Source: Bifidobacterium goeldii (GTDB taxonomy: Bacteria; Actinomycetota; Actinomycetes; Actinomycetales; Bifidobacteriaceae). Taken from it: a DNA stretch of 64,000 nucleotides. The notes beneath the pieces were generated by a model that saw nothing but the letters and a program-made list of their open reading frames with translations, did not search any database and was not told the DNA's origin. Location of the stretch: contig NZ_QXGL01000005.1 in the NCBI RefSeq assembly GCF_003951095.1, positions 1 through 64,000 on the forward strand, written 5' to 3'. The position numbers were made by a program, and so were the translations under genes. Positions 53,043 through 62,697 of the stretch are shown one piece after another. Every line of letters begins with the position of its first letter. Position 1 is the stretch's first letter.

Positions 53043-54300
53043 GGTCGGCAGTCTCCTGCGCTTGCATATCGCGCTTCAGTGCAGCTACGTCAATGCGATG
53101 TGTGCGTCCCTCCGCTATGATCGGCGAAGAGGGAATGTCACCGTCTGCAGCAACCGTGATCAGTACCTGATCCTGTGCGGCAGCAAACCGCAGGATTTGC
53201 GCGCGACGGGATTCGTCCAGCTGCGCGAACACATCGTCGAGAATTACGATCGGTTTGCGTCCGAACGTTTCCGATAGTGCGCCGTAGACGGCCATCTTCA
53301 AGGCGAGGGCGAGCGTCCAGGTTTCGCCATTGGAAGCGAATTCGCGCGCCGGCATTCCATATAATGTCAGCGTCATATCGTCGCGCTGAGGGCCAATAAG
53401 ATTAATTCCACGCGCTACTTCGCCCGGGTAAATTCGCCGGAAATGCTCGCTAATTAATGCCGCAGGATCTTCTGCCCCTAATACTTCTTCAAACGACGGC
53501 TGATATTTCAATCCTGCGATCGCGGGGGAGCCAGCGTCGTCGCTCGCGCGATCACCATCGCTGGCATCATCGGCAGCCGCCGCAAGTTGCGCGCACAACT
53601 GCGCAAATGGGCCAGCGAGACGATCAATAACCTTCGCGCGATCGCGCGTAATCGCAATGCCTGCTTCGATAAACTGCCCCGTCCAGATCTCTAAACCGCT
53701 CAGTGTTGCATCCGCATTCTGCCCGGCTTGACGCTGCTGATTGAGCTGTTTGAGCAGTGCTGCGCGCTGTTTAGCGATATGCGTGAACGTCTGCAATCGG
53801 TCCGCATACCCGGCAATCAGCTGCGTTGCAGTCTGATTGAGAAACGCTCGGCGCACAGCAGGATCACCAGAAACCAGCTGCTGATCTTCCGGCGTAAACG
53901 AGACGCTGGGCACCCGGCCGACAATGTCGCGCATATAGCGAGACGCACCGCCGTTAATACGCCCGCGATTGGCCCCGCGCGCAGTGATAGTTGCTTCTAG
54001 TGTTGTGGTGTTTGAGGACGCCGATTGCGCGGATGCTAGGTCAGCTGCGTTGTTGTCGTCAGCTTCGACGTTCATGCGGATAGTGGCTGATGTTGCTCCG
54101 CGCTGGACTAATGGGATGGAGCTCGACGTACGATGACTTGAGCCGGTAGAAATAACTTCGACTGCTTCGACGAGGTTCGTTTTGCCGAGCCCGTTGGCTC
54201 CTTGCACAATATTGACTCCGGGATGCAAATCCAGCACGCAGTGCTCCCACGAGCGGAAGTGGTCAAGCGCAAGGCGCGAAATATGCAATGGGTGCTCCAA
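53035..54300 (-). CDS. recF: DNA replication and repair protein RecF
   Basis: 421 residues. ABC-type ATPase of gap repair. Walker A GANGLGKTNLVEAV (~35-48), the RecF-specific QDLVSGDPAVRRAFLNQ-like segment (QQLVSGDPAVRRAFL, ~140), the ABC signature region near EFASNGETWTLALALKMAVY (~345) and Walker B KPIVILDDVFAQLDESRR (~372). An Ala/Asp-rich insertion near 90-105 and another near 245-265 vary from the usual protein. Second gene after dnaN, before dciA. Confidence 0.95.
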   Translation of the reverse strand: MEHPLHISRLALDHFRSWEHCVLDLHPGVNIVQGANGLGKTNLVEAVEVISTGSSHRTSSSIPLVQRGATSATIRMNVEADDNNAADLASAQSASSNTTTLEATITARGANRGRINGGASRYMRDIVGRVPSVSFTPEDQQLVSGDPAVRRAFLNQTATQLIAGYADRLQTFTHIAKQRAALLKQLNQQRQAGQNADATLSGLEIWTGQFIEAGIAITRDRAKVIDRLAGPFAQLCAQLAAAADDASDGDRASDDAGSPAIAGLKYQPSFEEVLGAEDPAALISEHFRRIYPGEVARGINLIGPQRDDMTLTLYGMPAREFASNGETWTLALALKMAVYGALSETFGRKPIVILDDVFAQLDESRRAQILRFAAAQDQVLITVAADGDIPSSPIIAEGRTHRIDVAALKRDMQAQETADHA

Positions 54301-54359
54301 AAGTCAACGGGAAAATCGTACGTCTTGAAGAATATGGATTAATGCCACCAGATGGTAGT

Positions 54360-54413
54360 GCCCTGCTCTTCCGAAGATTAATGCCAATGGCGTGTATTCG
54401 GAAAAAGCAGGGC
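54360..54413 (-). terminator. Hairpin between dnaN and recF
   Basis: GCCCTGCTCTTCCGAA (54360-54375) pairs imperfectly with TTCGGAAAAAGCAGGGC (54397-54413) across a 21-nt loop. No T run follows on the minus strand, so it may attenuate or stabilise the mRNA instead of fully terminating. Confidence 0.5.
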
Positions 54414-54430
54414 AGCAGCGTTAGCCTCAA

Positions 54431-55555
54431 TCAGGCGCCGAAACGCATCGGCACGAGCAGATAGCGGTAGTCCATCGACTCGTCGGAATCAGATTCCTGC
54501 TGGCCGTTGAATTCAACCGGCTTAACAGCAGTCGTCATCTTCATGCGCACGAACGGCTCAGTGATCGCACTCAAACCCTCAATCAGATACGACGGATTAA
54601 ATGCGACCGTAATATCCTCGCCATCCATGTCAATATCCAACGTTTCCTGAGCCTGAGCCTCATCGGCAGCGCCAGCAGACAGGGTGACTTCCTGGCCAGA
54701 GAACACCATACGAATCGGCGCATTGCGCTCAGCAACCAGTGCCACGCGCTTAATCGCAGCGAGCAGTTGCTGCTTGTCGATAATCGCCTGAATCGGGTAT
54801 TCGTCAGCAAACAGGCGGTCAACCGCCGGGAATTCGCCGTCAATCAGCTGCGACGTTGATACGCGGCCGGCATTTTCAAAGCCGAGCAACGTCGGCGAAT
54901 CGACATCAAAGTCAATGCGCACGTTCTGGTGATCGTCCAGCGAGCGAGCGACATCGCGCAGCAGCGTACCGCGAACCAGCGTCGTGGTTGATGTTGCCGT
55001 ATCCTGCGGGCTCCACGTAAACGTTGCGCGCGACAGGCGGAAGCGGTCGGTCGCAGTCATAATGACCTTGTCGCCTTCGAACTGAACGCGTACGCCGGTA
55101 AGTACCGGGCGGTTTTCTTCGCGCGAGACTGCGACAGTAGCCTGAGAAACAGCCTGAATAAAGGTTGGAGCGTCAACCTGGCCGAGCGGGGCCGGAACAA
55201 CCGGCAAATCCGGGTATTCAGAGTCCGGCATTAATTGCAGCGTGAATGTTGACTTGCCGGAGCTAATGGTCATTGTGGAGCCGTCAGTGGATAAGTACGT
55301 CTTCTCAGCAGGCAGTGATTTAGTAATATCCGCGAGTAGTTTACCAAGAACCAGAGCGGTTCCAGGCTCATCAACGCCAGCTTCAATATGGTGGCGAGCG
55401 GAAATTTCATAATTAAATGCTGAAAGTTGTAGAGTGCCATCAATGGCCTCCAGCTGTACGCCTGCAAGAATTGGGTTGGCAGGGCGTGCGTCAATAACGC
55501 GAGTTGTCCACGCGACGGCGTCGGCGAGAGCCGCCGAGTCGATTTCTACCTTCAT
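54431..55555 (-). CDS. dnaN: DNA polymerase III sliding clamp (beta subunit)
   Basis: 374 residues, standard length. Three clamp domains are evident: MKVEIDSAALADAVAWTTRV at the start, [13 protein letters not shown] (~170) in the middle and DITVAFNPSYLIEGLSAI (~308), with the C-terminal YRYLLVPMRFGA typical of clamps. Separated from dnaA by the DnaA-box region. GGAAC-type site before ATG is weak. Confidence 0.97.
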   Translation of the reverse strand: MKVEIDSAALADAVAWTTRVIDARPANPILAGVQLEAIDGTLQLSAFNYEISARHHIEAGVDEPGTALVLGKLLADITKSLPAEKTYLSTDGSTMTISSGKSTFTLQLMPDSEYPDLPVVPAPLGQVDAPTFIQAVSQATVAVSREENRPVLTGVRVQFEGDKVIMTATDRFRLSRATFTWSPQDTATSTTTLVRGTLLRDVARSLDDHQNVRIDFDVDSPTLLGFENAGRVSTSQLIDGEFPAVDRLFADEYPIQAIIDKQQLLAAIKRVALVAERNAPIRMVFSGQEVTLSAGAADEAQAQETLDIDMDGEDITVAFNPSYLIEGLSAITEPFVRMKMTTAVKPVEFNGQQESDSDESMDYRYLLVPMRFGA

Positions 55556-56101
55556 AATGTGTGTTCCTTTATTGCACTATGGTGTTGAATCTCATTCTAA
55601 TTGCTCATGCTTTGTTCGGGTGTGGAAAAGTGACGCGTGATGGTTTACCCGGCAGGATTTCGTTTGGTTATTACATAAGTATTAGCTCTAGTTGTAGTAG
55701 TAAGCACTGTGGATATGTGGATAAGTATGTGAAAAGGTGGATAGCACGCGGGTTTTGTGGATATCCGCGAATGTGGATAACTTGTCGACGGTGATGTGGA
55801 CAACTTTAGAGTTATCCACAGGCACCTTTTCGACTCTGAGTTTTCCACAATTTTTGTGGATTAGTCCACGGCGTATCCACCAAAAACGAGGACTATTCCA
55901 CAGCTTATCCGCAGGGTTTGCCCACATTTGTGAATAACCATGTGGATAACTTCTGTGGAAAAATCCACGCCTGGCGGCGTGTCGTATGACAATATCACGA
56001 TTAATTGCGCACGACCTTACGGTGTTGCGCGTGTATACAGCATAGCTTGCGCGATTAATTACGTACCTTTGCGCAAGCATTATTTCCCAAGCAGCGGTGC
56101 G
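55556..56101. other. Origin region A: DnaA-box cluster between dnaN and dnaA
   Basis: 546 bases without genes. Exact DnaA boxes (TTATCCACA or TGTGGATAA): 55716-55724, 55772-55780, 55812-55820 and 55941-55949. Near matches: TGTGGATAT (55708-55716, 55756-55764), TGTGGACAA (55795-55803), TGTGGATTA (55855-55863) and TTATCCGCA (55905-55913). Boxes occur on both strands and are AT-flanked. The dnaA-dnaN gap is the usual oriC site in actinobacteria, so this is the main oriC candidate. Confidence 0.88.
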
Positions 56102-57769
56102 TTAATTGCTGTCTTTACCGCGCTGCTTCAGTCGTGCAGTCAACTCCTGCACATAGTTGTAAATCTCCGGCTTTTCCGGCATATCGTCGCTCACGCGCGT
56201 GCACGCATGCATAACCGTCGTGTGATCACGGCCGCCGAACACTTCACCGATATCAACCAAGCTCATACTGGTCATCTCGCGAGCCAAATACATCGCGATC
56301 TGACGCGCCAGCGCAATATTTTTCGTACGCGCGCGCCCAACAATATCGTCAAACGTCAAATGGAAATACTTCGCCGTCTGGCTAATGATGTCCGTTGGCT
56401 TAATTTCAGCGTCCATCGTGAAGAAATCCTGCAGCGTCTGCTCAGCCAGCGGTCGAGTAATCGGCTGATTATTCAACGAGGCCACCGCGCTCACGCGAAT
56501 AAGCGCGCCTTCCAGCTCGCGAATATTGTCAGTAAAGCGCTCCGCAATCAAATCAAGCACATCATTCGGCGCAGAAGTACCGTTCATCGACGCCATCATG
56601 CGCAAAATAGCGATACGCGTCTCCAAATCCGGCGGCTTCACATCCACCGTCAATCCTGAATCAAAGCGCGAAATCAGTCGTGCCTCAAAGCCCTTCAAGT
56701 TCTTTGGCGCCACATCGGAAGCGATCACAATACGCTTATTCGCCTGATGCAAGGCATTAAACGTGTGGAAGAACTGCTCCAACGTTGCTTCCTTGCCACC
56801 CAAGAACTGAATATCGTCAATGAGCAGTACGTCAACCTCACGATAGCGACGATTGAACTCAGCAATACGGCCCTGGCTCTGATTCGGGGTTTGCAGCGCC
56901 TCAATAAACTCGTTCGTAAACTCCTCAGAGTTGACGTAACGAACCTTCAACGTCGGGTCCTTCACCAGCGCATAATTGCCGATAGCGTTGAGCAAATGGG
57001 TTTTACCCAAGCCAGAACCGCCATAAATACACAGCGGGTTAAACTCTTGGCCAGAACCTTCCGCCACTGCTAGCGCAACAGTACGCGCAAAACGGTTGGA
57101 ATCCCCGGGAACGAAGGTGTCAAACGTCGAATTCTTATTCAAATGCGTTTCCGGGTCACGCAGCACGCGCTGCTGACGAACAGCCGGAAAAGCACCATGC
57201 TCACTCATCATGCGCGGCGTTGGCGTTGGGGCTGGCTTCGTCGTGATCTCCGAAGACATCGCATCCAGCATGGAGTTGCTGGCCATCTTTGGCTCTTGCG
57301 CAAGTTCATGCACTGGTGCTGCTGCCACTGGCGTTGCTGGCGCGGCAGTCGTCATATGCGATGGTGCACTCTGACGAGCAGTCTGCGCAGACATCGTACG
57401 GTTAAATCCGTGTGCGGATGCGGCAGCAGACTGGCGCATCATGCGCGGCGTTGGCGCAGCAGTAGGCGCTGGCATTGGTGCCGACTGGGTTGTTTGCGGC
57501 ACGATTTTGAACGCAGGGAACATATCAGTTCCCGAAATAAGCTTCAGTGCATGCAGCAGCGGGCCGCTCAGTTCAGTTTGCAGCGCTTGCTGCGTTGCGG
57601 CGTTATTCACGCATAGCACGATCGTCGTGCCATATACCGCTTCGGGCACAACCCCTTCGAGCCAACCTTTATCGCGCGGCGACAGTGACGGATTGTCACG
57701 AAGCATTGCCAGCGTGTCGCTCCACAGGCGCGCTGCCTGTTCGGCAGGTCCAAGAAGGTCATCCGACAT
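56102..57769 (-). CDS. dnaA: Chromosomal replication initiator protein DnaA
   Basis: 555 residues. Domain I (~1-95, [24 protein letters not shown]), a long Ala/Pro/Thr-rich domain II (~100-215) containing a twice-seen PTPRMM motif, the AAA+ domain III with Walker [18 protein letters not shown] (~250) and Walker [15 protein letters not shown] (~314), and domain IV with the DnaA-box-binding helix-turn-helix and signature [27 protein letters not shown] (~500). GAGGTCACA (AGGAGG) precedes the ATG. Transcribed away from rpmH, as in most Gram-positive bacteria. Confidence 0.98.
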   Translation of the reverse strand: MSDDLLGPAEQAARLWSDTLAMLRDNPSLSPRDKGWLEGVVPEAVYGTTIVLCVNNAATQQALQTELSGPLLHALKLISGTDMFPAFKIVPQTTQSAPMPAPTAAPTPRMMRQSAAASAHGFNRTMSAQTARQSAPSHMTTAAPATPVAAAPVHELAQEPKMASNSMLDAMSSEITTKPAPTPTPRMMSEHGAFPAVRQQRVLRDPETHLNKNSTFDTFVPGDSNRFARTVALAVAEGSGQEFNPLCIYGGSGLGKTHLLNAIGNYALVKDPTLKVRYVNSEEFTNEFIEALQTPNQSQGRIAEFNRRYREVDVLLIDDIQFLGGKEATLEQFFHTFNALHQANKRIVIASDVAPKNLKGFEARLISRFDSGLTVDVKPPDLETRIAILRMMASMNGTSAPNDVLDLIAERFTDNIRELEGALIRVSAVASLNNQPITRPLAEQTLQDFFTMDAEIKPTDIISQTAKYFHLTFDDIVGRARTKNIALARQIAMYLAREMTSMSLVDIGEVFGGRDHTTVMHACTRVSDDMPEKPEIYNYVQELTARLKQRGKDSN

Positions 57770-58084
57770 TGTGACCTCCTTCAGGCGACGGTTGTGCGAA
57801 TGAATACGACAGACTATATTTACTCCAAAACATGGAAGTTATCCACAGCCTCGCGTGTTGTGCTCATTGGGATGTGAATAACATCTGTGTAATTTGTGGA
57901 TAACTCATCCCCAGCTTTTGGCGTGGTTCCAAGGATTAATAGTCATTACGCGGCGTGCAGCGGTGTATCGGAATGTGAAGAAAACCGTTTCATTTTGACT
58001 TAGGGTAGGGGTCAGAGTAACGTGATAGAGCTTGACTCATGAGGAGCCGTGCATTGTCATGGCTAAAAACCGGGAGCATTAACT
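57770..58084. other. Origin region B: DnaA boxes between dnaA and rpmH
   Basis: 315 bases. Exact boxes at 57839-57847 and 57895-57903, plus TGTGAATAA at 57873-57881. Probably controls dnaA expression and may be part of the origin. A weak promoter for rpmH is possible: TTGACT at 57995-58000, 17 nt, then TAACGT. Confidence 0.7.
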
Positions 58085-58219
58085 ATGAAGAGGACATTCC
58101 AGCCCAACAACCGCCGTCGTCACATGAAGCACGGTTTCCGCGTTCGTATGCGCACTCGTTCTGGCCGTGCGCTGATCAACCGTCGTCGCGCTAAGGGACG
58201 CAAGTCCCTGTCCGCCTGA
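58085..58219 (+). CDS. rpmH: 50S ribosomal protein L34
   Basis: 44 residues, too short for routine gene finders but unmistakable: [19 protein letters not shown], then [20 protein letters not shown] and the end SLSA. A basic protein of the large ribosomal subunit. First gene of the rpmH-rnpA-yidD-yidC-jag-rsmG row; 22 nt before rnpA. Confidence 0.98.
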   Translation: MKRTFQPNNRRRHMKHGFRVRMRTRSGRALINRRRAKGRKSLSA

Positions 58220-58241
58220 TTGTAGCGGCGGTATAACCGAC

Positions 58242-58622
58242 GTGGAGCGGCTGAAGAGCCACCGTGACTTTGTCACCGTGCTCAAGCGGCGTCGTAAAGT
58301 CAGTGATAAGGATATCGTCGTGCACTATCTAGTGCGCGACGATTCCTCGATTTTAGGAGATTCACACGTTCCCGCAGATAGTGGGCGGCGAATCGGTCTG
58401 GCTGTATCCAAGTCGGTGGGACATGCGGTAACTCGCAACACTGTCAAACGACGTTTTCGGGTTTTGGCCCGTCAATACGAATCACGTCTGCCCGAGCGGT
58501 GCGATGTGGTACTGCGGGCAAAACCAAGCGCGGCGCATGCTGAATTTCAGTCGTTAGATGGGCAGATGGCCTCATTATTCGATGCTGTTGCCCGCAAGGC
58601 AGCGAAGCAGGATCGTCGATGA
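58242..58622 (+). CDS. rnpA: Ribonuclease P protein component
   Basis: 126 residues, GTG start. Binds RNase P RNA and helps tRNA 5' processing. The RNR motif region [18 protein letters not shown] (~62-79) and the N-terminal [17 protein letters not shown] are typical. Overlaps yidD by 4 bp (ATGA). Confidence 0.95.
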   Translation: MERLKSHRDFVTVLKRRRKVSDKDIVVHYLVRDDSSILGDSHVPADSGRRIGLAVSKSVGHAVTRNTVKRRFRVLARQYESRLPERCDVVLRAKPSAAHAEFQSLDGQMASLFDAVARKAAKQDRR

Positions 58623-58930
58623 GCATTGCCAATGCCATGATTCGTGCGATTCGCTGGTATCAGCGAAATATCTCAGCGAATCGGCCGGCATGCTGCAAGT
58701 ATTACCCCACGTGTTCGAGGTATGCCATCGAAGCGTTGCAACGTTATGGCGCCTGTAAAGGGGGACTTCTGGCGGTATTGCGCTTATTGCGCTGCCGGCC
58801 ATGGAGCCGAGGCGGCATCGACGACGTACCGCAGCGTTATTCCGTCTTTTATCGATTTTCGTGGTCAAAGGCTCATGAGGAGCCTCGACTCACACCACTG
58901 GCCTGGCATGACAGTCATCATGCCGAATAA
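58619..58930 (+). CDS. yidD: Membrane protein insertion efficiency factor YidD
   Basis: 103 residues. Small membrane-associated protein that helps YidC-dependent insertion. The family pattern [51 protein letters not shown] core is present at ~8-65 (cysteines and CxxYPTCSxYA). The tail after ~70 is charged and less conserved. Translationally coupled to rnpA by ATGA. Confidence 0.95.
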   Translation: MSIANAMIRAIRWYQRNISANRPACCKYYPTCSRYAIEALQRYGACKGGLLAVLRLLRCRPWSRGGIDDVPQRYSVFYRFSWSKAHEEPRLTPLAWHDSHHAE

Positions 58931-58949
58931 TAAGGAGAGGGCCTAAGCG

Positions 58950-59969
58950 ATGAATAATTCTAGTCAATTCCTGCTTGACAGCGGGTTCTGGGGATTCTTC
59001 TATAAGATCCTGACCCCGGTTGAATGGCTGCAGACTTGGATCATGAAGCTCATGCATGATTTCCTCGTCATGCTTGGCATGAACCCGGTCGGTGTCTCGT
59101 GGGTCGTCTCCATTATCTTCCTAGTGCTGTTTGTGCAGGCGTGTATCTTCCCGCTGTTCTACAAGCAGATGAAGTCGATGCGCAAACTGCAGGCTTTGCA
59201 GCCTAAGATGCAGCGCATTCAGAACAAGTACAAGGGCAAGAAGGACCAGGCCAGCAAAGAGGCCATGCAGCGTGAGATGATGAAGCTGTATCAGGATAAC
59301 GACGCTAACCCCGCCGGATCCTGCCTGCCGCTGCTCATCCAGAGCCCGGTGTTCATGGCCATGTTCTACACGCTGTCTGCTATTCCGTACATCGCGAGCG
59401 GTGTACGTGAAGAGCCACTGGGCGCGTTCGATCAGGCCACTGCTCAGCAGTTCACGCAGACTGACGTGTTCGGTATTGTCAGCGTCACTGATAACTTCAC
59501 CTCTGCGGATATGGGCGGCAAGGTTGTTATCGGTGTGTTCGTAGCCTTGATGTGCTTCTGCCTGTGGTTTACCACATACTTCAGCATGAAGCGCAACACG
59601 AACCCGGAGGCAATGGTTGGCCAGGCTGCCACCATGCAGAAGAGCATGCTGTGGCTGTTCCCAATCATGTATATCTTCTCCGGTATCGCCATGCCGTTCG
59701 CCGTGTTGGTGTACTGGCTCACTAACAACGTGTGCAACTTGGCTCGTACAATCTGGCAGGTATCCGCATTCCCAACTCCTGGCTCCCCGGCTGCTAAGGA
59801 TAAGGAAGTGCGTGATCACAAGCGCGAGAACGAGCGCCGTGCGAAGGCTGGTCTGCCGTCCCTCGAGGAAGAGGAGCTGCAGAAGGCCAAGGAAGCTGCC
59901 GAACACCGTGATGCTCATGGTTACCAGCGCGTTCAGCCGCAGCGCAAAAACCGTAATAAAAAGAAGTAA
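58950..59969 (+). CDS. yidC: Membrane protein insertase YidC/Oxa1
   Basis: 339 residues. Inserts and folds membrane proteins. The N-terminal hydrophobic segment (GFWGFFYKILTPVEWLQTWI) is followed by VSWVVSIIFLVLFVQACIFPLFYKQMKSM (~48), the cytoplasmic helical hairpin, NPAGSCLPLLIQSPVFMAMFYTL (~115) and the two last helices ending VLVYWLTNNVCNLARTIWQ. The basic Lys/Arg-rich C-terminal tail may touch the ribosome. Lacks the large periplasmic domain of Gram-negative YidC, as expected. GGAGAGGG precedes the ATG. Confidence 0.96.
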   Translation: MNNSSQFLLDSGFWGFFYKILTPVEWLQTWIMKLMHDFLVMLGMNPVGVSWVVSIIFLVLFVQACIFPLFYKQMKSMRKLQALQPKMQRIQNKYKGKKDQASKEAMQREMMKLYQDNDANPAGSCLPLLIQSPVFMAMFYTLSAIPYIASGVREEPLGAFDQATAQQFTQTDVFGIVSVTDNFTSADMGGKVVIGVFVALMCFCLWFTTYFSMKRNTNPEAMVGQAATMQKSMLWLFPIMYIFSGIAMPFAVLVYWLTNNVCNLARTIWQVSAFPTPGSPAAKDKEVRDHKRENERRAKAGLPSLEEEELQKAKEAAEHRDAHGYQRVQPQRKNRNKKK

Positions 59970-59985
59970 GCGGCTTTGATTATTG

Positions 59986-60032
59986 ACTTGGTCTCATGGA
60001 AACGACAACAATTCGTTTCCATGAGACCAAGT
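59986..60032 (+). terminator. 20-bp perfect hairpin between yidC and jag
   Basis: ACTTGGTCTCATGGAAACGA (59986-60005) and its exact complement (60013-60032) enclose a 7-nt loop. Only GGTTTACA follows, not a clear T run, so it could terminate, attenuate or protect the yidC mRNA end inside an otherwise continuous gene row. Confidence 0.65.
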
Positions 60033-60086
60033 GGTTTACACTGACTTTTAGATTCCGAGACCTTCGCTGAGTAAGGAGTTTGTGAC

Positions 60087-60653
60087 ATGGCGCAGGATGA
60101 GAGTAAGACGATCGATCAGCTCAATGATGAGGCTGATATCGCTGCCGATTATTTGGAAGGTCTGCTGGATATCGCCGATTATGATGGCGACATCGAGATG
60201 GGCGTGCGTAACGGTCGCCCGATGGTGCAGATCGTTGCGGACGATGATTCTGACATTAAGCATTTGATCGGCCGCAATGGGGAAGTGGTCGATGCGCTGC
60301 AGCAGCTTACTCGACTCGCTGTGCAGCAGAAGACTGGCGATCGTTCGCACTTGATTGTTGATGTTGACGGCTTCCTGAAGCGCAAGCGTCAGCGTCTGCG
60401 TGATATTGCATTGGATGCTATCGACGAGGTGAGGGAGACCGGTGAGCCGGTTGATTTGAAGCCGATGAACTCCTTTGAGCGCAAGGTTGTGCACGATGTG
60501 GTTCGCGATGAGGGCTTGAAGTCCCGCTCGCACGGTGAAGAGCCGAAGCGTTATGTGACGATTTACCTGCGCAACAACGCAGAGGATACTGACGCTGAGG
60601 TGGCTGATACCGACCTCGATACTGATCTCGACAACGAGGCTGGCGAAGAGTGA
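60087..60653 (+). CDS. jag: RNA-binding protein Jag/KhpB (KH and R3H domains)
   Basis: 188 residues. The KH domain includes [21 protein letters not shown] (~58-78), and the R3H domain contains [19 protein letters not shown] (~125-145). The N-terminal Jag_N domain is replaced by a short acidic stretch, as in actinobacteria. The acidic tail is rich in Asp, Glu and Thr. Linked to rsmG by a 4-bp overlap. AAGGAG site at the expected distance. Confidence 0.93.
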   Translation: MAQDESKTIDQLNDEADIAADYLEGLLDIADYDGDIEMGVRNGRPMVQIVADDDSDIKHLIGRNGEVVDALQQLTRLAVQQKTGDRSHLIVDVDGFLKRKRQRLRDIALDAIDEVRETGEPVDLKPMNSFERKVVHDVVRDEGLKSRSHGEEPKRYVTIYLRNNAEDTDAEVADTDLDTDLDNEAGEE

Positions 60654-61411
60654 GCGACACTGTTTCACGTGAAACAATCGAACCGCCGCTGGATGATGCT
60701 TCAGCATCTGCTCCAGTATCCACGTCAGCGGTTGCTCCAGTACCGGATGAGCTTGATGGCTCGCCTGTAGTGCGCGAAGTTCTCGGTGATGCATATGACA
60801 AGCTGTCAGTGTTTCACGTGAAACTTTCCAAGGAGGGCGAGCCTCGCGGTCTTATTGGGCCGCGTGATGTGTCGATTATCTGGGAACGGCATATTCTCAA
60901 TTCGGCAGCTATTGTACCTTTTGTGCGGCGCTCTACTGAGGGTAAGCAGTTCAAGACTATTGCTGATGTTGGTAGCGGGGGAGGCTTCCCTGGCATTGTT
61001 GTGGCTGCTTGCCTGCCAGATCATCACGTCACGTTGATCGAGCCGATGGAACGTCGTGTGGAGTGGCTGCAAGAATGTGTCGATGAGATGCAGCTGGATA
61101 ATGTCGACATTATTCGCGCGCGGTCTGATGAAGTTATCGCGCAGGTGCGCGATCGTCGCTCAGGGATGCATCCGTTTGCGGTAGTGACCTGCCGCGCAGT
61201 AGCGCCGATGACTAAACTGTCTGGTTGGACGCTACCACTCTTGGGTCGTCGTGGTCAGCTGATTGCGCTCAAAGGTCGCTCTGCTCAGGCGGAAATCGAT
61301 AAGGCTAAGCGTCAGATCACGCAATTTGGTGGCTCTCATGCACGCGTGGTTGAGGCTCCAGTTGGCCCTGGTTTGGAGCCGACGCACGTCGTTATCGTCA
61401 ATAAGCAGTAA
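60650..61411 (+). CDS. rsmG: 16S rRNA (guanine-N7) methyltransferase RsmG (GidB)
   Basis: 253 residues, GTG start overlapping the jag stop. Methylates G527 of 16S rRNA. The AdoMet motif [17 protein letters not shown] (~104) and [17 protein letters not shown] (~133) are typical; [15 protein letters not shown] (~182) follows. The first ~50 residues are encoded partly by two parS sites (VSRET and FHVK), a pattern known for gidB genes near origins. Confidence 0.95.
   Translation: MSDTVSRETIEPPLDDASASAPVSTSAVAPVPDELDGSPVVREVLGDAYDKLSVFHVKLSKEGEPRGLIGPRDVSIIWERHILNSAAIVPFVRRSTEGKQFKTIADVGSGGGFPGIVVAACLPDHHVTLIEPMERRVEWLQECVDEMQLDNVDIIRARSDEVIAQVRDRRSGMHPFAVVTCRAVAPMTKLSGWTLPLLGRRGQLIALKGRSAQAEIDKAKRQITQFGGSHARVVEAPVGPGLEPTHVVIVNKQ
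60661..60676. other. parS site 1
   Basis: Exact 16-bp ParB-binding palindrome TGTTTCACGTGAAACA inside the 5' end of rsmG. Confidence 0.95.
60810..60825. other. parS site 2
   Basis: TGTTTCACGTGAAACT, 15 of 16 consensus bases, inside rsmG 149 bp after site 1. Confidence 0.88.
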
Positions 61412-61709
61412 TGCGTGACTGTATACCAAACGATGCGCATTATGGGCGTACGGTAGCAGCACACTAAGGGTTATCCACATTTTTTCAGACATGTCCACAG
61501 TTATCCACAATGCTTTTTGGATATCTGTGGACATGTCTACAAACGGCGGTGTTGCAACGATTTTCAGCGTTGCTAAGTGGTACTATCAAGCAAGATTTCA
61601 ACCAAGTTATCCACAGTTATCCACATGGGTGTGCATAACTCACAAATAGGTAATGCATGTCCATACGAATAGGAAAACTAGAAATTGTTGTTTTTTCAAG
61701 GAGGGGATA
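61412..61709. other. Origin region C: DnaA-box cluster between rsmG and parA
   Basis: 298 bases. Four exact TTATCCACA boxes, all on the same strand: 61471-61479, 61501-61509, 61607-61615 and 61617-61625 (the last pair spaced 10 bp, one helical turn). Related TGTCCACAG (61493-61501) and TGTGGACAT (61527-61535) occur between them. A T-rich stretch (61686-61696) follows. Either a second part of the origin or a DnaA titration/regulatory site for parA. Confidence 0.8.
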
Positions 61710-62696
61710 ATGCAATCCGTTGGGCAGTCTGATTCCAATGCAATGGCTGGTATGGAATCTGCCTCAGAGACCATTCGCCGAATCTTCGGTGACAGCAGTT
61801 CCTCGCTCGGTGCGGAGATCATCGACGAAACAACGCGCTATCACGCCCTCCAAAATCAGGAGTTCCCGCGCCCCTCGCGTACGCGTTTGATCGCTGTCGC
61901 CAACCAGAAGGGCGGCGTTGGTAAAACCACCACCACAGTGAATGTTGCTTCGGCGTTGGCTGCACATGGTGCTCGCGTACTCGTCATCGATATGGACCCG
62001 CAGGGCAACGCGTCTACAGCGCTTGGTGTCTCTCATGGCACTAAAGATCCGTCAGTGTACGATGTGCTTGAAGGTCGACTGACTATTGCTCAGGCCAAGG
62101 TACAGTGCCCGCAGTTTGAGACCCTCGATGTTGTGCCAGCGTCTATCGATTTGTCTGGTGCAGAACTCGAAGTTGCTGATCTTGCCAACCGCAACGATCT
62201 ACTCAATGAAGCACTGTCGGCGTTCCTCAACGAATCCGAAGAGCATTACGACTACGTGTTCATTGACTGCCCGCCGAGCCTCGGCTTGCTGGTGATCAAC
62301 TCGATGTGCGCAGTCACTGAAATGCTCATTCCGATTCAGGCAGAGTATTACGCGCTGGAAGGTCTCGGTCAGCTCATCAACACAATTGGCTTGGTGCAGG
62401 AGCATTTCAACCCGAACCTGACCGTATCGACGATGCTGGTCACGATGTTCGATAAGCGTACGTTGCTCAGTCGCGAAGTGTACAACGAAGTGAAGAGTCA
62501 CTATCCCTCCATCGTGCTGAATACCACTATTCCGCGCACGGTGAAGATTTCCGAGGCTCCAAGTTTCGGTGAGTCCGTAATCAGCTACGATCCCCGCGGT
62601 ATGGGAGCAATAGCATACGGTGAAGCAGCGCTGGAAATTGCGCGCCGCTCGCCATCCGTAATCGCCGCGATCGATGCGAAGAGGGGAGAGCACTGA
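61710..62696 (+). CDS. parA: Chromosome partitioning ATPase ParA (Soj)
   Basis: 328 residues, start at [14 protein letters not shown] behind AAGGAGGGG. An N-terminal extension of ~65 residues, then the deviant Walker [19 protein letters not shown] (~70), [11 protein letters not shown] (~98), the Walker B-like [13 protein letters not shown] (~180) and [15 protein letters not shown] (~283). Binds DNA non-specifically in the ATP form and segregates ParB-parS complexes. One base separates it from parB. Confidence 0.96.
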   Translation: MQSVGQSDSNAMAGMESASETIRRIFGDSSSSLGAEIIDETTRYHALQNQEFPRPSRTRLIAVANQKGGVGKTTTTVNVASALAAHGARVLVIDMDPQGNASTALGVSHGTKDPSVYDVLEGRLTIAQAKVQCPQFETLDVVPASIDLSGAELEVADLANRNDLLNEALSAFLNESEEHYDYVFIDCPPSLGLLVINSMCAVTEMLIPIQAEYYALEGLGQLINTIGLVQEHFNPNLTVSTMLVTMFDKRTLLSREVYNEVKSHYPSIVLNTTIPRTVKISEAPSFGESVISYDPRGMGAIAYGEAALEIARRSPSVIAAIDAKRGEH

Positions 62697-62697
62697 T

